This document shows, piece by piece, positions 1 to 6,734 of a stretch of 11,348 nucleotides of DNA. Both the position numbers and the translations under genes were made by a program. Source of the DNA: Aeriscardovia sp. (GTDB lineage: Bacteria > Actinomycetota > Actinomycetes > Actinomycetales > Bifidobacteriaceae); assembly GCA_017538865.1 (NCBI GenBank), contig JAFYIA010000021.1, forward strand, positions 1-11,348, given 5' to 3'. The notes below the pieces were generated by a model. The model was not told where the DNA came from and searched no databases. It saw only the letters and a list, made by a program, of their open reading frames with translations. Each line of letters opens with the position of its first letter. Within the stretch, counting starts at the first letter, position 1.

Positions 1-1339
1 ACCAGGAGGGCCCGAAGTCCTTTTCCTCTTCGTCCCAGAGCGCGGCGAGGCCGCCAGCGGAGGAGGCCATTTCCGCAGCCAAAAGGTCGGCCGCGATCCC
101 GTCTTTGTCGGTGGTCCAAAGGGATCCGTCCCGGCACAGGAGCGTGAGCCCCGCGCTCTCTTCTCCGGCCAGGCCCACCCTCCCTTCAATCAGGGGGCTC
201 ACGAACCACTTAAAGCCCGTAGGAACTTCCCACGCCCCGGAGCAGTACCTTTCCGCCGCCTTGCCTATGAGGTCGGAGGAGACTACGGTCTTCCCCACTT
301 TCTTGCCCTTTCCCCAGCCCCTGTGGCGGCTGAGGTACAGGGCGGCGGCGGCCAGGAAGCGGTTGGGGTCCACGACCCCCTCCTTTTGGGTCAAAAGGCC
401 GAACCTGTCGGCGTCGGGGTCCGTCGCGCAGACGAGGTCCAAGCCGTCCCAAGCCTTCTCTTTTTCGAGCTTTGCCGCTATCCCGGCCATAGCGTCCTTC
501 GAGGAAGGGTCTATCCGTATCTTTTCGTCGTGATCGAGCGTCATAAACGACCAAGTGGGATCCAAAGCCGAGCTGAGCTGGGTGAGGGATATGGAGTACT
601 TTTCGCAGATGGCGCTCCAATAGTCCATGGAGGCCCCGGAGAGGGGGTCCACCCCGATACGGGCCCCGCCGCGCCGTATGACCTCAAAGTCTATGACGCG
701 CTCGAGGTCGTTTACGTACATCCCCCTGTAGTCGAGCTTTTTCACCCAGATGCCCGAGACGGCCTTCTCGAAGGGGATTCTTTCGATCTTTTTCCAGTCT
801 TTGAGAAGCTCGTTGGCCCTCTCGGCTATGCGGGCCGTCAAGCCTTCGGGCGCGGGGCCCCCGGAAGTGGAGTCGTACTTGAAGCCCCCGAAATCCGGGG
901 GGTTGTGGGAAGGGGTGACGACTATGCCGTCCGCCATCCTCTCGCGCCCCGAGTTGTAGTCGATTATCGCCCTGGAGATGACGGGGGTGGGGGTGAAGGG
1001 CCGGGAATCTACGATCACCTCCACGCCCGCCGCCGAGAGGACCTCGATCGCGCTCCTCCACGCGCACTCGCTGAGGGCGTGGGTGTCTTTGCCTATGAAC
1101 AGGGGGCCCGCCACGCCCTCTTCTTTGCGGATCTCCGCTATGGCCTTTGAAATCGAGACTATGTGGGCCTCGTTGAAGGAGGAGGAGAGGGAAGTGCCCC
1201 TGTGGCCGCTGGTCCCGAACGACACCCTCTCTTTGGGAGAAGAGGGGTCCGGAACGAGGGAGTAGTATTTTTGAACCAAAAGATCGGGATCTATCAGATC
1301 CCCTTTTTCTGCCGGCTTTCCGGCTCGCGTATATTCCAT
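1..1339 (-). CDS. pgm: Phosphoglucomutase, alpha-D-glucose-specific (3' end outside window)
   Basis: Interconverts glucose-1-phosphate and glucose-6-phosphate in the cytoplasm, linking glycolysis to glycogen and cell-envelope sugar synthesis. About 446 codons are visible; the frame is open to the left edge, and family members run about 545-560 residues, so roughly the last 100 are missing. Seen in the translation: GTSGHRG at residues 42-48; the phosphoserine loop TPSHNP with catalytic Ser144; the metal-binding loop DPDADR at 307-312; the sugar-binding loop GEESAG at 392-397; and TTDKDG further on. I read the frame line by line and found no stop or shift. The ATG at 1339 gives the N-terminus AGKPAEKGDLID, which fits the actinobacterial family. 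No Shine-Dalgarno is visible in the 31 bases separating it from the upstream kinase gene, so it probably relies on read-through transcription and perhaps coupled translation. Identification is firm. Confidence 0.96.
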   Translation of the reverse strand, partial: MEYTRAGKPAEKGDLIDPDLLVQKYYSLVPDPSSPKERVSFGTSGHRGTSLSSSFNEAHIVSISKAIAEIRKEEGVAGPLFIGKDTHALSECAWRSAIEVLSAAGVEVIVDSRPFTPTPVISRAIIDYNSGRERMADGIVVTPSHNPPDFGGFKYDSTSGGPAPEGLTARIAERANELLKDWKKIERIPFEKAVSGIWVKKLDYRGMYVNDLERVIDFEVIRRGGARIGVDPLSGASMDYWSAICEKYSISLTQLSSALDPTWSFMTLDHDEKIRIDPSSKDAMAGIAAKLEKEKAWDGLDLVCATDPDADRFGLLTQKEGVVDPNRFLAAAALYLSRHRGWGKGKKVGKTVVSSDLIGKAAERYCSGAWEVPTGFKWFVSPLIEGRVGLAGEESAGLTLLCRDGSLWTTDKDGIAADLLAAEMASSAGGLAALWDEEEKDFGPSW

Positions 1340-1370
1340 AAGACAAGCATAGAGTACGGGGGCCGGATCT

Positions 1371-2564
1371 TTAAGCCTCGGCCGTTTTGCGCCGAAGATC
1401 TTCAAGCGCTATGTAGCCTGTGGCGTCCAGATCCCTGGAAGGGGCCGGAACCCTGAGGATCAGGGCCTGCTTTTCGACTTCCACCGCGATGCGGGCGCTC
1501 CTGCCCACCACGTCCCCGTCGAGCTCCACCGGGGCCTTCTCCCTGAGGGACAGATCCGCCCTTACGCCCCGGATCTCCTCCATAGTGAAGGCGTCGGAAA
1601 GGGGCACCCGCCCTTCGGTGTCCTTGGTCCTTGACTGGTAAAACAGACCGCTTATAAGCTCCGCCCAGCCCAAAAGCCCCTTGCGGGTGTCTACAAGCTT
1701 GAAGTCCAAAACGCCGTCGGTGTAGGAGGCCCCGGGCATGAGGTCGATCAAAGGGATTTTCCCGCAGTTGCCCACCAGGAAGCTCCTGAAGCGGACGCCT
1801 GAGAACCTGACGACCTTCCCATCTTCCCTTTTTACGGAGATAGTGCCCGAGTAGTGGGGGGTCAAAAAGCTCTTGAGGCCCCCCAAAACGTAGGCCCCCC
1901 AGCCCAGGTACTTTTTGAGGGAGAGGTTCGTCAGGCCTATCATCTCGGCATCAGTGCCGATGCCGGAAATCAGAAGGAAGCGGTGCCTGAAGCCGGGGTC
2001 GGAAGAATCCAGGAACCTCATGCTCCCCATGTCGATCCTCTTGGATCCGTGGGAGACCACCACCTTCAGCGCTTCCTCCACATCCAGGGGAAGGCCGACG
2101 TTTTTGGCGAAGAGGTTTGCCGTCCCTATGGGGAGGACCCCCATGGGGACCCCGGTCCCGCACAGCGCCCCGGCCACCGTGCGCACGGTCCCGTCGCCGC
2201 CGCAGGCCACCACGACTTTGGCCCCCTTCTCCAAGGCCTCCTTGGCGCAGGCGTACCCGTCCTTCTCCAGGAGGGTGTCGATGAACATGGGCGGCTGCAT
2301 GTGCCGTTCGGCGAAAAAGGAGCGCACCTCCTCCTCCGCCTTCTGCGCCCTGGGCTTTGAGGGGTTGATGACGAAAGCGTAGTCCGCCCTGTGGTCCTCC
2401 TCCCGGATCTCAATCCTCCTCTCCCTGACCTCCTTTTCGTCCCTTTTCCTTTTGGCCAGGCCTACAAGCGCCCTGCCGGCCCCCCAGAGGGCCGAAAGGG
2501 AGAGCGCGAGGAACGCGACCCTGAAAATCGTCGACAGAAACGAATGATGCTTTTTTCCAACCAT
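1371..2564 (-). CDS. Diacylglycerol/lipid kinase family protein (DAGK catalytic domain, N-terminal membrane anchor)
   Basis: Probable ATP-dependent lipid kinase, 397 residues, likely acting on diacylglycerol or a related lipid at the inner face of the membrane; the exact substrate cannot be read from sequence. One hydrophobic segment (about residues 9-30) is followed by a highly charged Lys/Arg/Glu stretch, then the catalytic domain beginning near YAFVINPSKP (about 62-71). The nucleotide-binding motif GGDGTV is at 122-127, GTANLFAKN at 147-155 (in place of the GTGND form of other branches), and ELDGD near 347-351, typical of the YegS/DgkB family. I chose the ATG at 2564 because AGAGGGG lies 9 bases upstream; an in-frame ATG at 2618 would add 18 residues but has no ribosome binding site. 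It is divergent from serS and 31 bases ahead of pgm on the same strand, probably one operon. Confidence 0.88.
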   Translation of the reverse strand: MVGKKHHSFLSTIFRVAFLALSLSALWGAGRALVGLAKRKRDEKEVRERRIEIREEDHRADYAFVINPSKPRAQKAEEEVRSFFAERHMQPPMFIDTLLEKDGYACAKEALEKGAKVVVACGGDGTVRTVAGALCGTGVPMGVLPIGTANLFAKNVGLPLDVEEALKVVVSHGSKRIDMGSMRFLDSSDPGFRHRFLLISGIGTDAEMIGLTNLSLKKYLGWGAYVLGGLKSFLTPHYSGTISVKREDGKVVRFSGVRFRSFLVGNCGKIPLIDLMPGASYTDGVLDFKLVDTRKGLLGWAELISGLFYQSRTKDTEGRVPLSDAFTMEEIRGVRADLSLREKAPVELDGDVVGRSARIAVEVEKQALILRVPAPSRDLDATGYIALEDLRRKTAEA

Positions 2565-2692
2565 GTGACAAATCCCCTCTTTTCTTTCTAATCTATTACA
2601 AATTCCTTTTCCGGGCATTTAGGATCGCAAAAAGCGCAGGGGCGGGTCTTGTATCATATTTTTGTAGGTCAATAGCGAATTGGAGCCGGAAA
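2565..2692. promoter_or_regulatory. Divergent intergenic region between lipid kinase and serS
   Basis: This 128-base spacer must hold the promoters for both transcription units. For serS the best -10 candidate is TATCAT at 2652-2657 (five of six matches to consensus), about 36 bases before the ATG; I see no good -35 at 17 bases. GGAG at 2682-2685 serves as the serS ribosome binding site. For the minus strand I see AT-rich sequence around 2585-2610 but no convincing hexamer pair. No T-box-like leader fits ahead of serS, since the expected transcript leader is only about 30 bases. Confidence 0.4.
2574..2580 (-). promoter_or_regulatory. Ribosome binding site deciding the lipid-kinase start
   Basis: On the minus strand AGAGGGG lies 9 bases before the ATG at 2564. 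The alternative upstream ATG at 2618 is preceded by no purine-rich motif, so this site favours the shorter protein. Confidence 0.7.
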
Positions 2693-3964
2693 ATGATAGA
2701 CATGCAGCTGCTCAGGGACGACCCCGACCTCTTCAGGGTCTCTCAGGGGAGAAGGAAAGAGAGCGTGGAGCTGGTGGACGAAGTCCTCGCTTTGGACAAG
2801 CTCCGCAGGGAATCCCTCACGCGCTGGGAGGAGGCGAGGGCGGAGCAGAAGGACAAGTCCACCCTCTTCGGAAAAGTAAGCCGGGAAGAAAAAGAAAAGC
2901 TTGCAGGCCAGCTCAAGGCCCTGGCCGAGAAAGTGGAACTCTTGAAGGCGGACGCCGACAGGGCCGAAGAGAAGTGGAAGGAAAGCGCCTGGCAGCTGAG
3001 CAACCTCGTCTCGAAGCTCTCCCCCGACGGAGGGGAAGACGACTACAAGGTCGTGGAAAAGGTCGGAGAGATCCGAGACTTTGAGGAAGAGGGCTTCGAG
3101 CCCCTCGACCACCTCGCCCTCGGGGAAAAGTGCGGGGGCATCGACATGGCCCGCGGCGCCAAGGTCTCCGGAGCCAGGTTCTACTTCCTGAAGGGCGACA
3201 TCGCCCGCCTGGAACTGGCCCTCGAAATGCTGGGCCTGGAGTTCGGGAGGGAGAACGGGTTCACCCCCACCATCACCCCTACCCTCGTCAGGCCCGAGAT
3301 AATGGCCGGGACGGGCTTTTTGAACCAGCACGCCGAGGAAATCTACCGCCTCAGGGAGCCCGACGACCAGTACCTGGTGGGGACGAGCGAAGTCCCCCTG
3401 GCCGGCATGCACGCAGGGGAGATACTGGACCTTGAAAAGCCCCTCAAGTACTGCGGCTTTTCCACCTGCTACCGCAGGGAGGCCGGGGCGGCCGGCAAGG
3501 ACACCCACGGCATAATCCGCGTCCACCAGTTCAACAAGGTGGAGATGTTCGTGTACTGCAAGCCGGAAGAGAGCGAAAAGATCCACCAGGAGATGCTGGG
3601 GATGGAAAAGAGCATGCTTTCCAAGATGGAAATCCCCTTCAGGGTCATAGACATCGCCGCGGGGGATCTTGGCTCCAGCGCGAGCAGGAAGTTCGACTGC
3701 GAGGGGTGGATGCCCACCCAGGGCCGCTACAGGGAGCTCACCTCCACCTCCAACTGCACCCAGTACCAGGCCAGAAGGCTGGCGGTCCGCTACCGGAACG
3801 GGGAAAAGAACGAGTACTGCGCCACCCTGAACGGCACCCTGGCCACCACCAGGTGGCTGGCCTGCATCCTCGAAAACCACCAGCTCAAGGACGGCAGGGT
3901 GGAGATTCCCTCCGCGCTCAGGCCCTATATGGGCGGGCAGGAATTTATTTTGCCCCTTCTTTAG
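2693..3964 (+). CDS. serS: Serine--tRNA ligase (seryl-tRNA synthetase)
   Basis: Charges tRNA-Ser (and tRNA-Sec where present) with serine using ATP; cytoplasmic class II synthetase. At 423 residues it has the usual length. The N-terminus (MIDMQLLRDDPDLFR) opens the tRNA-binding domain, and residues about 30-110 are rich in Lys/Glu heptads, forming the two-helix coiled-coil arm that grips the long variable arm of tRNA-Ser. The catalytic core shows TSEVPLAG from residue 231 (serine pocket), motif 2 with YRREAG around 260-265 followed by a GIIRVHQFNKVE stretch, and motif 3 NGTLATTRW at 380-388. The start ATG has GGAG 7 bases upstream. It is divergent from the lipid kinase gene and is followed 19 bases later by a tRNA-Ser gene, so enzyme and substrate are probably co-transcribed. 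Confidence 0.98.
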   Translation: MIDMQLLRDDPDLFRVSQGRRKESVELVDEVLALDKLRRESLTRWEEARAEQKDKSTLFGKVSREEKEKLAGQLKALAEKVELLKADADRAEEKWKESAWQLSNLVSKLSPDGGEDDYKVVEKVGEIRDFEEEGFEPLDHLALGEKCGGIDMARGAKVSGARFYFLKGDIARLELALEMLGLEFGRENGFTPTITPTLVRPEIMAGTGFLNQHAEEIYRLREPDDQYLVGTSEVPLAGMHAGEILDLEKPLKYCGFSTCYRREAGAAGKDTHGIIRVHQFNKVEMFVYCKPEESEKIHQEMLGMEKSMLSKMEIPFRVIDIAAGDLGSSASRKFDCEGWMPTQGRYRELTSTSNCTQYQARRLAVRYRNGEKNEYCATLNGTLATTRWLACILENHQLKDGRVEIPSALRPYMGGQEFILPLL

Positions 3965-3983
3965 ACTAGAATGGCTCTCGCAC

Positions 3984-4069
3984 GGATAGGTGCCAGAGCG
4001 GTCGAATGGGATGGTCCTGAAAACCATTGAACCCCTCGGGTTCCGCGAGTTCGAATCTCGCCCTATCCG
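3984..4069 (+). tRNA. tRNA-Ser, anticodon UGA, with unusual C33
   Basis: A complete class II tRNA folds here. The acceptor stem is GGATAGG (3984-3990) with CCTATCC (4062-4068) and discriminator G4069. The D stem is CCA (3993-3995) with TGG (4007-4009). The anticodon stem is ATGGT (4011-4015) with ACCAT (4023-4027), enclosing the 7-base loop CCTGAAA, with anticodon TGA at 4018-4020. The long variable arm GAACCC/GGGTTC (4029-4043, loop CTC) is diagnostic for Ser/Leu/Tyr, and anticodon plus G73 make it Ser. The T arm is GCGAG-TTCGAAT-CTCGC (4045-4061). No CCA is encoded. The odd point is base 4017: position 33, before the anticodon, is C where U is nearly invariant. There is no obvious own promoter in the 19 bases after serS. 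Confidence 0.95.
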
Positions 4070-4070
4070 C

Positions 4071-4077
4071 TTTTTTT
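4071..4077 (+). terminator. T-tract just after tRNA-Ser, possible termination/processing site
   Basis: Seven T residues begin two bases after the tRNA discriminator. The only hairpins immediately upstream are those of the tRNA itself, so this may be a weak terminator of the serS-tRNA transcript or simply a 3' trailer trimmed during tRNA maturation. Confidence 0.35.
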
Positions 4078-4095
4078 ATAAGCCGTTTTCAAACC

Positions 4096-4157
4096 GGGGC
4101 CAGGCGCCCCAAAGCCGCACGCCCTCCCTTCCTCCGGGCGCACCTGGCGCGGGAGGG
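4096..4157 (+). other. GC-rich structured leader upstream of map
   Basis: Two potential hairpins lie in the 117-base gap between the tRNA and map. One is GGGGC (4096-4100) with GCCCC (4106-4110), a 5-base loop. The other is CCCTCCC (4122-4128) with GGGAGGG (4151-4157), holding an inner GCGC/GCGC hairpin (4138-4150). Neither is followed by a T-tract, so they are not standard terminators. I see no clear promoter hexamers here. The structure may be part of the map mRNA leader or a processing feature. Confidence 0.35.
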
Positions 4158-4186
4158 GGAGGCAGCGCAGATTTTAAAGAGGGAAA

Positions 4187-4960
4187 ATGATTGAGATTAA
4201 GACTCCGCAGGAAGTGGAAGAGATGAAGCCTGCGGCCAAGCTCGTGGCCAAGACCCTCAAAGAGTTGAGAGAAAGCGTAAAGCCTGGCACGAACCTTCTG
4301 GAGATAGACGAGTTCGTGCACAAAGTGGTAAAGGACACCCCAAACTGCTCCTCCCCCTACGTGGACTACGCCCCCGACTTCGGAACGGGCCCCTTCGGGC
4401 ACTGGATCTGCACTTCCGTAAACGACGCGGTGCTGCACGGGGTGCCCTGCGACTACAGCCTCAAGGAGGGGGACCTGCTCTCCCTCGACCTCGCCCTCAA
4501 CGTGAACGGCTGGGTGGGGGACTCCGCCCTCAGCTTCATAGTGGGGGGCAAAGGCAGCGCCGCCGACGAGAAGGTCATCCGCGCCACCGAGGAAGCCCTG
4601 GCGGCGGGGATAGAGCAGGCCCGCGTAGGTAACCACTTGGGGGACATCTCCGCCGCCGTGGGGGAAGTGGCCCATGAAATGGGATACAGCGTGAACACCG
4701 TCTTCGGGGGCCACGGGATAGGGCATGAGATGCACTGCGAGCCCTACGTGCCCAACGACGGGAGGGCCCACAGGGGCTTCAAGCTCCGCCCGGGGCTCGT
4801 GATCTGCATAGAGCCCTGGCTCATGGAGGGGACGGACGAAATCTACCAGGATCCCGAAGACGGGTGGACCATAAGGAGCGCGGACGGGTCCCGGGGCGCG
4901 CACAGCGAGCATGAGATCGCAATAACGAGGTCCGGGCCCGTCGTGCTGACTGCAAGGTAA
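4187..4960 (+). CDS. map: Methionine aminopeptidase, type I
   Basis: Removes the initiator methionine from nascent proteins at the ribosome after deformylation. The protein is 257 residues, the usual size for a bacterial type I enzyme with no N-terminal zinc extension. All five metal ligands of the pita-bread fold are present: Asp101, Asp112, His176 (in GGHGIGHEMH), Glu209 (in CIEPW) and Glu241 (in SEHE). The substrate-contacting His84 (VNDAVLHGVP) and His183 are also present. After His183 the order is Cys-Glu-Pro where many homologues have Glu-x-Pro. The ATG is preceded by GAGGG at a short spacing of about 3-4 bases. It lies downstream of the tRNA gene and only 2 bases ahead of prfB, so map and prfB are almost certainly co-transcribed and translationally coupled. 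Confidence 0.97.
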   Translation: MIEIKTPQEVEEMKPAAKLVAKTLKELRESVKPGTNLLEIDEFVHKVVKDTPNCSSPYVDYAPDFGTGPFGHWICTSVNDAVLHGVPCDYSLKEGDLLSLDLALNVNGWVGDSALSFIVGGKGSAADEKVIRATEEALAAGIEQARVGNHLGDISAAVGEVAHEMGYSVNTVFGGHGIGHEMHCEPYVPNDGRAHRGFKLRPGLVICIEPWLMEGTDEIYQDPEDGWTIRSADGSRGAHSEHEIAITRSGPVVLTAR

Positions 4961-4962
4961 AA

Positions 4963-6069
4963 ATGGCAGAGCCTGACGAAAGACAAAAGCTTTCAGAGCT
5001 TGAGGACCTGTTTTCATCGGTGTGCCAAGCCATAGACACCGGAAAGGTCGAAGAGAGGGTGAAAGACCTCGAAGCCAAGACTTCGGCCGAGGGGCTCTGG
5101 GACGACCCAGACGCCGCCCAGGCGCTCTTTTCCGCCCTCTCTTCCGACAAGGCGCTGCTCGACAAGATCGGGGGCCTGAAAGAGAAGCTCTCGGACATCT
5201 CCCTTCTGATCTCCCTTTCCGAGGAGGAGGGGGATCCCTCGGGCCTCCAGGACGCCGAAAAAGAGATGAGGGAAGCCCAAAAGGAGATAGAGGGCCTGCA
5301 GATGCGCTCGCTTCTCAACGGGGAGTGGGACGAGAAGGACGCGGTAGTCACCATAAGGAGCGGGGCCGGAGGGAACGACGCCGCGGACTGGGCCCAGATG
5401 CTTTTCAGGATGTACCTGCACTGGTGCAAGAAGAAGGGCTACGAGACCAGCGTCCTCTCGCTCTCCCAGGGCGAGGAAGGGGGGATAAAGTCCGTCACCT
5501 TCCAAGTCCACGCCCCTTACAGCTACGGAATCTTGGCGAGCGAAGCCGGCACCCACAGGCTGGTTCGCATCTCCCCCTTCGACAACCAGGGCCGCAGGCA
5601 CACAAGCTTTGCGGGCGTGGAGGTCATACCCCTTGTCGAGAGTTCGGACGAAGTTAAGATTGACGATTCGGACATCCGCGTCGACACCTTCCAGTCTTCG
5701 GGCCCCGGGGGCCAGGGGGTGAACACCACCTACTCCGCCGTGAGGATCACTCACATCCCCACGGGCATCGTCATAAACATGCAGAACCAGAGGAGCCAGA
5801 TACAGAACAAGGCCCTGGCCATGCAGATCCTCCAGTCGAAGCTCCTCGCCCTCAAAAAGCAGGAAGAGAGCGCGCAGAGGAAGGAAATGGCCGGGGACGT
5901 GAAGGCCAGCTGGGGGGACCAGATCCGCTCCTACGTCTTCCACCCCTACCAGATGGTCAAAGACCTGAGGACGGGGGAGGAGACCTCCGACATAGAAGGC
6001 GTCATGAACGGGGAGATAGACGCGTTCCTTTCCAGCGGAATGCGGTGGAAAAAACAGCATGAAAAATAA
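4963..6069 (+). CDS. prfB: Peptide chain release factor 2, without programmed frameshift
   Basis: Recognises UGA and UAA stop codons on the ribosome and triggers peptide release. 368 residues, full length. The stop-codon recognition tripeptide SPF is at 204-206 and the catalytic GGQ at 249-251, matching family positions closely. The late HPYQMVKDLRTG segment is typical of RF2. The gene is one uninterrupted frame: the in-frame UGA and +1 frameshift used for autoregulation in many bacteria are absent, as known for actinobacteria. After GGQ the sequence is GVNTTYSAV, with Gly where many RFs have His and Tyr where Asp or Glu is usual; Gly or Ser at the first position is common in actinobacterial RF2, the Tyr is less familiar to me. 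AAGG lies about 10 bases before the ATG, inside the end of map. Its 3' end overlaps smpB. Confidence 0.97.
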   Translation: MAEPDERQKLSELEDLFSSVCQAIDTGKVEERVKDLEAKTSAEGLWDDPDAAQALFSALSSDKALLDKIGGLKEKLSDISLLISLSEEEGDPSGLQDAEKEMREAQKEIEGLQMRSLLNGEWDEKDAVVTIRSGAGGNDAADWAQMLFRMYLHWCKKKGYETSVLSLSQGEEGGIKSVTFQVHAPYSYGILASEAGTHRLVRISPFDNQGRRHTSFAGVEVIPLVESSDEVKIDDSDIRVDTFQSSGPGGQGVNTTYSAVRITHIPTGIVINMQNQRSQIQNKALAMQILQSKLLALKKQEESAQRKEMAGDVKASWGDQIRSYVFHPYQMVKDLRTGEETSDIEGVMNGEIDAFLSSGMRWKKQHEK

Positions 6070-6556
6070 CGAGAAGACTAATTCCAAGACTATCGCCACG
6101 AACAGGCGCGCGAAGTTCGACTACTTTTTGGAAGACGAGATAGAGGCAGGGCTCGTGCTGGTCGGAAGCGAAGTGAAATCCTTGAGGGATTCCCGCGCCT
6201 CCCTGGCCCAGTCGTTCATCTCCATAGACAAGCGCGGGGAGGCATGGCTGGAAGGCTCTACCATAGCGGGCTACAGCTTTGCAAACAGCTTCAAGCACGA
6301 TTCGGCCAGGAAGAGGAAGCTCCTTTTGCACAAAAGGCAGCTGGAGAAGCTGTCACAGAAACTGTCTGTGAAGGGGTACACGCTGGTGCCGCTCAGGCTC
6401 TACTTCAACGACGAGGGGATAGTGAAGCTCGCCTTCGCCCCCGGACAGGGCAAAAAGGAGTTCGACAAGAGGCGGGTGATCAGGGAAGAGGAGGACAAAA
6501 GGGAGGCCCAGAGGGCCATGAGGCTTAAAAACCTTAAAAGGACCGTAAGGGCCTGA
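6059..6556 (+). CDS. smpB: SsrA-binding protein SmpB
   Basis: Binds tmRNA and delivers it to stalled ribosomes for trans-translation. 165 residues, within the family range. Diagnostic segments: GSEVKSLRDSRASL near residues 37-50, RKRKLLLHKRQLEKL around 84-98, KGYTLVPLRLYF around 105-116, then GKKEFDKR and a basic C-terminal tail, RAMRLKNLKRTVRA, which in the family inserts into the mRNA channel. The ATG overlaps the last 11 bases of prfB in another frame (ATGAAAAATAA), indicating translational coupling; the purine-rich GGTGGAAAA upstream may act as the ribosome binding site. In many actinobacteria ftsE and ftsX sit between prfB and smpB; here nothing does. The tmRNA gene often found nearby is not in this window. 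Confidence 0.97.
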   Translation: MKNNEKTNSKTIATNRRAKFDYFLEDEIEAGLVLVGSEVKSLRDSRASLAQSFISIDKRGEAWLEGSTIAGYSFANSFKHDSARKRKLLLHKRQLEKLSQKLSVKGYTLVPLRLYFNDEGIVKLAFAPGQGKKEFDKRRVIREEEDKREAQRAMRLKNLKRTVRA

Positions 6557-6558
6557 GA

Positions 6559-6564
6559 TATAAT
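6559..6564 (+). promoter_or_regulatory. Candidate -10 element for the surface-protein gene
   Basis: A perfect TATAAT lies just after the smpB stop codon, about 57 bases ahead of the GTG start. No good -35 hexamer is present 16-19 bases upstream, where smpB coding sequence ends. A second AT-rich run, TATATATTTTT at 6591-6601, is an alternative or simply an A/T-rich leader. Confidence 0.4.
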
Positions 6565-6607
6565 TTTTACCGAAGGGGCGGTGCTTCACCTATATATTTT
6601 TAGGGCT

Positions 6608-6614
6608 AAGGGGG
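6608..6614 (+). promoter_or_regulatory. Strong ribosome binding site supporting the GTG start
   Basis: AAGGGGG ends 6 bases before the GTG at 6621. It supports the non-ATG start, which also gives a well-formed signal peptide. Confidence 0.75.
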
Positions 6615-6620
6615 TGAGCG

Positions 6621-6734
6621 GTGGGTAATTGTCCTCATATCCGTAAAAAGCAATCCAAATATATTTTTCCCGTAATTTTAGCTGCGATTTTGGCCTCGTG
6701 CATGGCCCTGGCCTTCGGGCTGAGCTCGTACGCC
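6621..6734 (+). other. Signal peptide of the surface protein
   Basis: Residues 1-38: positively charged n-region, hydrophobic core, and SYA before the proposed cleavage ahead of SEGF. A lipobox-like LASC occurs at 24-27, but the hydrophobic core continues past it and the protein carries a C-terminal wall anchor, so cleavage by signal peptidase I is more likely. Confidence 0.8.

Noticed and set aside
323..1150. Open frame on the plus strand within the pgm region
   Set aside because: The minus strand carries every phosphoglucomutase motif across the same bases; the plus-strand product has no recognisable features and no ribosome binding site support.
3990..4190. Small open frame across the tRNA-Ser gene and map leader
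   Set aside because: It runs through the folded tRNA and a non-coding leader, with no ribosome binding site and no protein-like composition.
4963..5060. Possible programmed frameshift site in prfB
   Set aside because: I looked for an early in-frame UGA with a slippery CUU and found none; the full RF2 is encoded in one frame.
2669..6099. Long open frames on the minus strand opposite serS, map and prfB (up to about 450 codons)
   Set aside because: They lie opposite firmly identified genes and read as low-complexity Gly/Pro/Val/His/Arg-rich proteins without domains. They stay open because the sense codons used here rarely create antisense stops.
6580..6601. GGTG-CTT-CACC hairpin followed by TATATATTTTT as a terminator for smpB
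   Set aside because: The stem has only four to five pairs and the following run is interrupted by A residues; too weak to call.
6557..6620. tmRNA (ssrA) gene next to smpB
   Set aside because: The gap is 64 bases, far too short, and no tRNA-Ala-like ends are present anywhere nearby.
6621..6734. Lipoprotein signal (LASC, residues 24-27) in the surface protein
   Set aside because: The hydrophobic core extends beyond the Cys, a good signal peptidase I site follows at residue 38, and the C-terminal LPLTG anchor makes a lipid anchor redundant.
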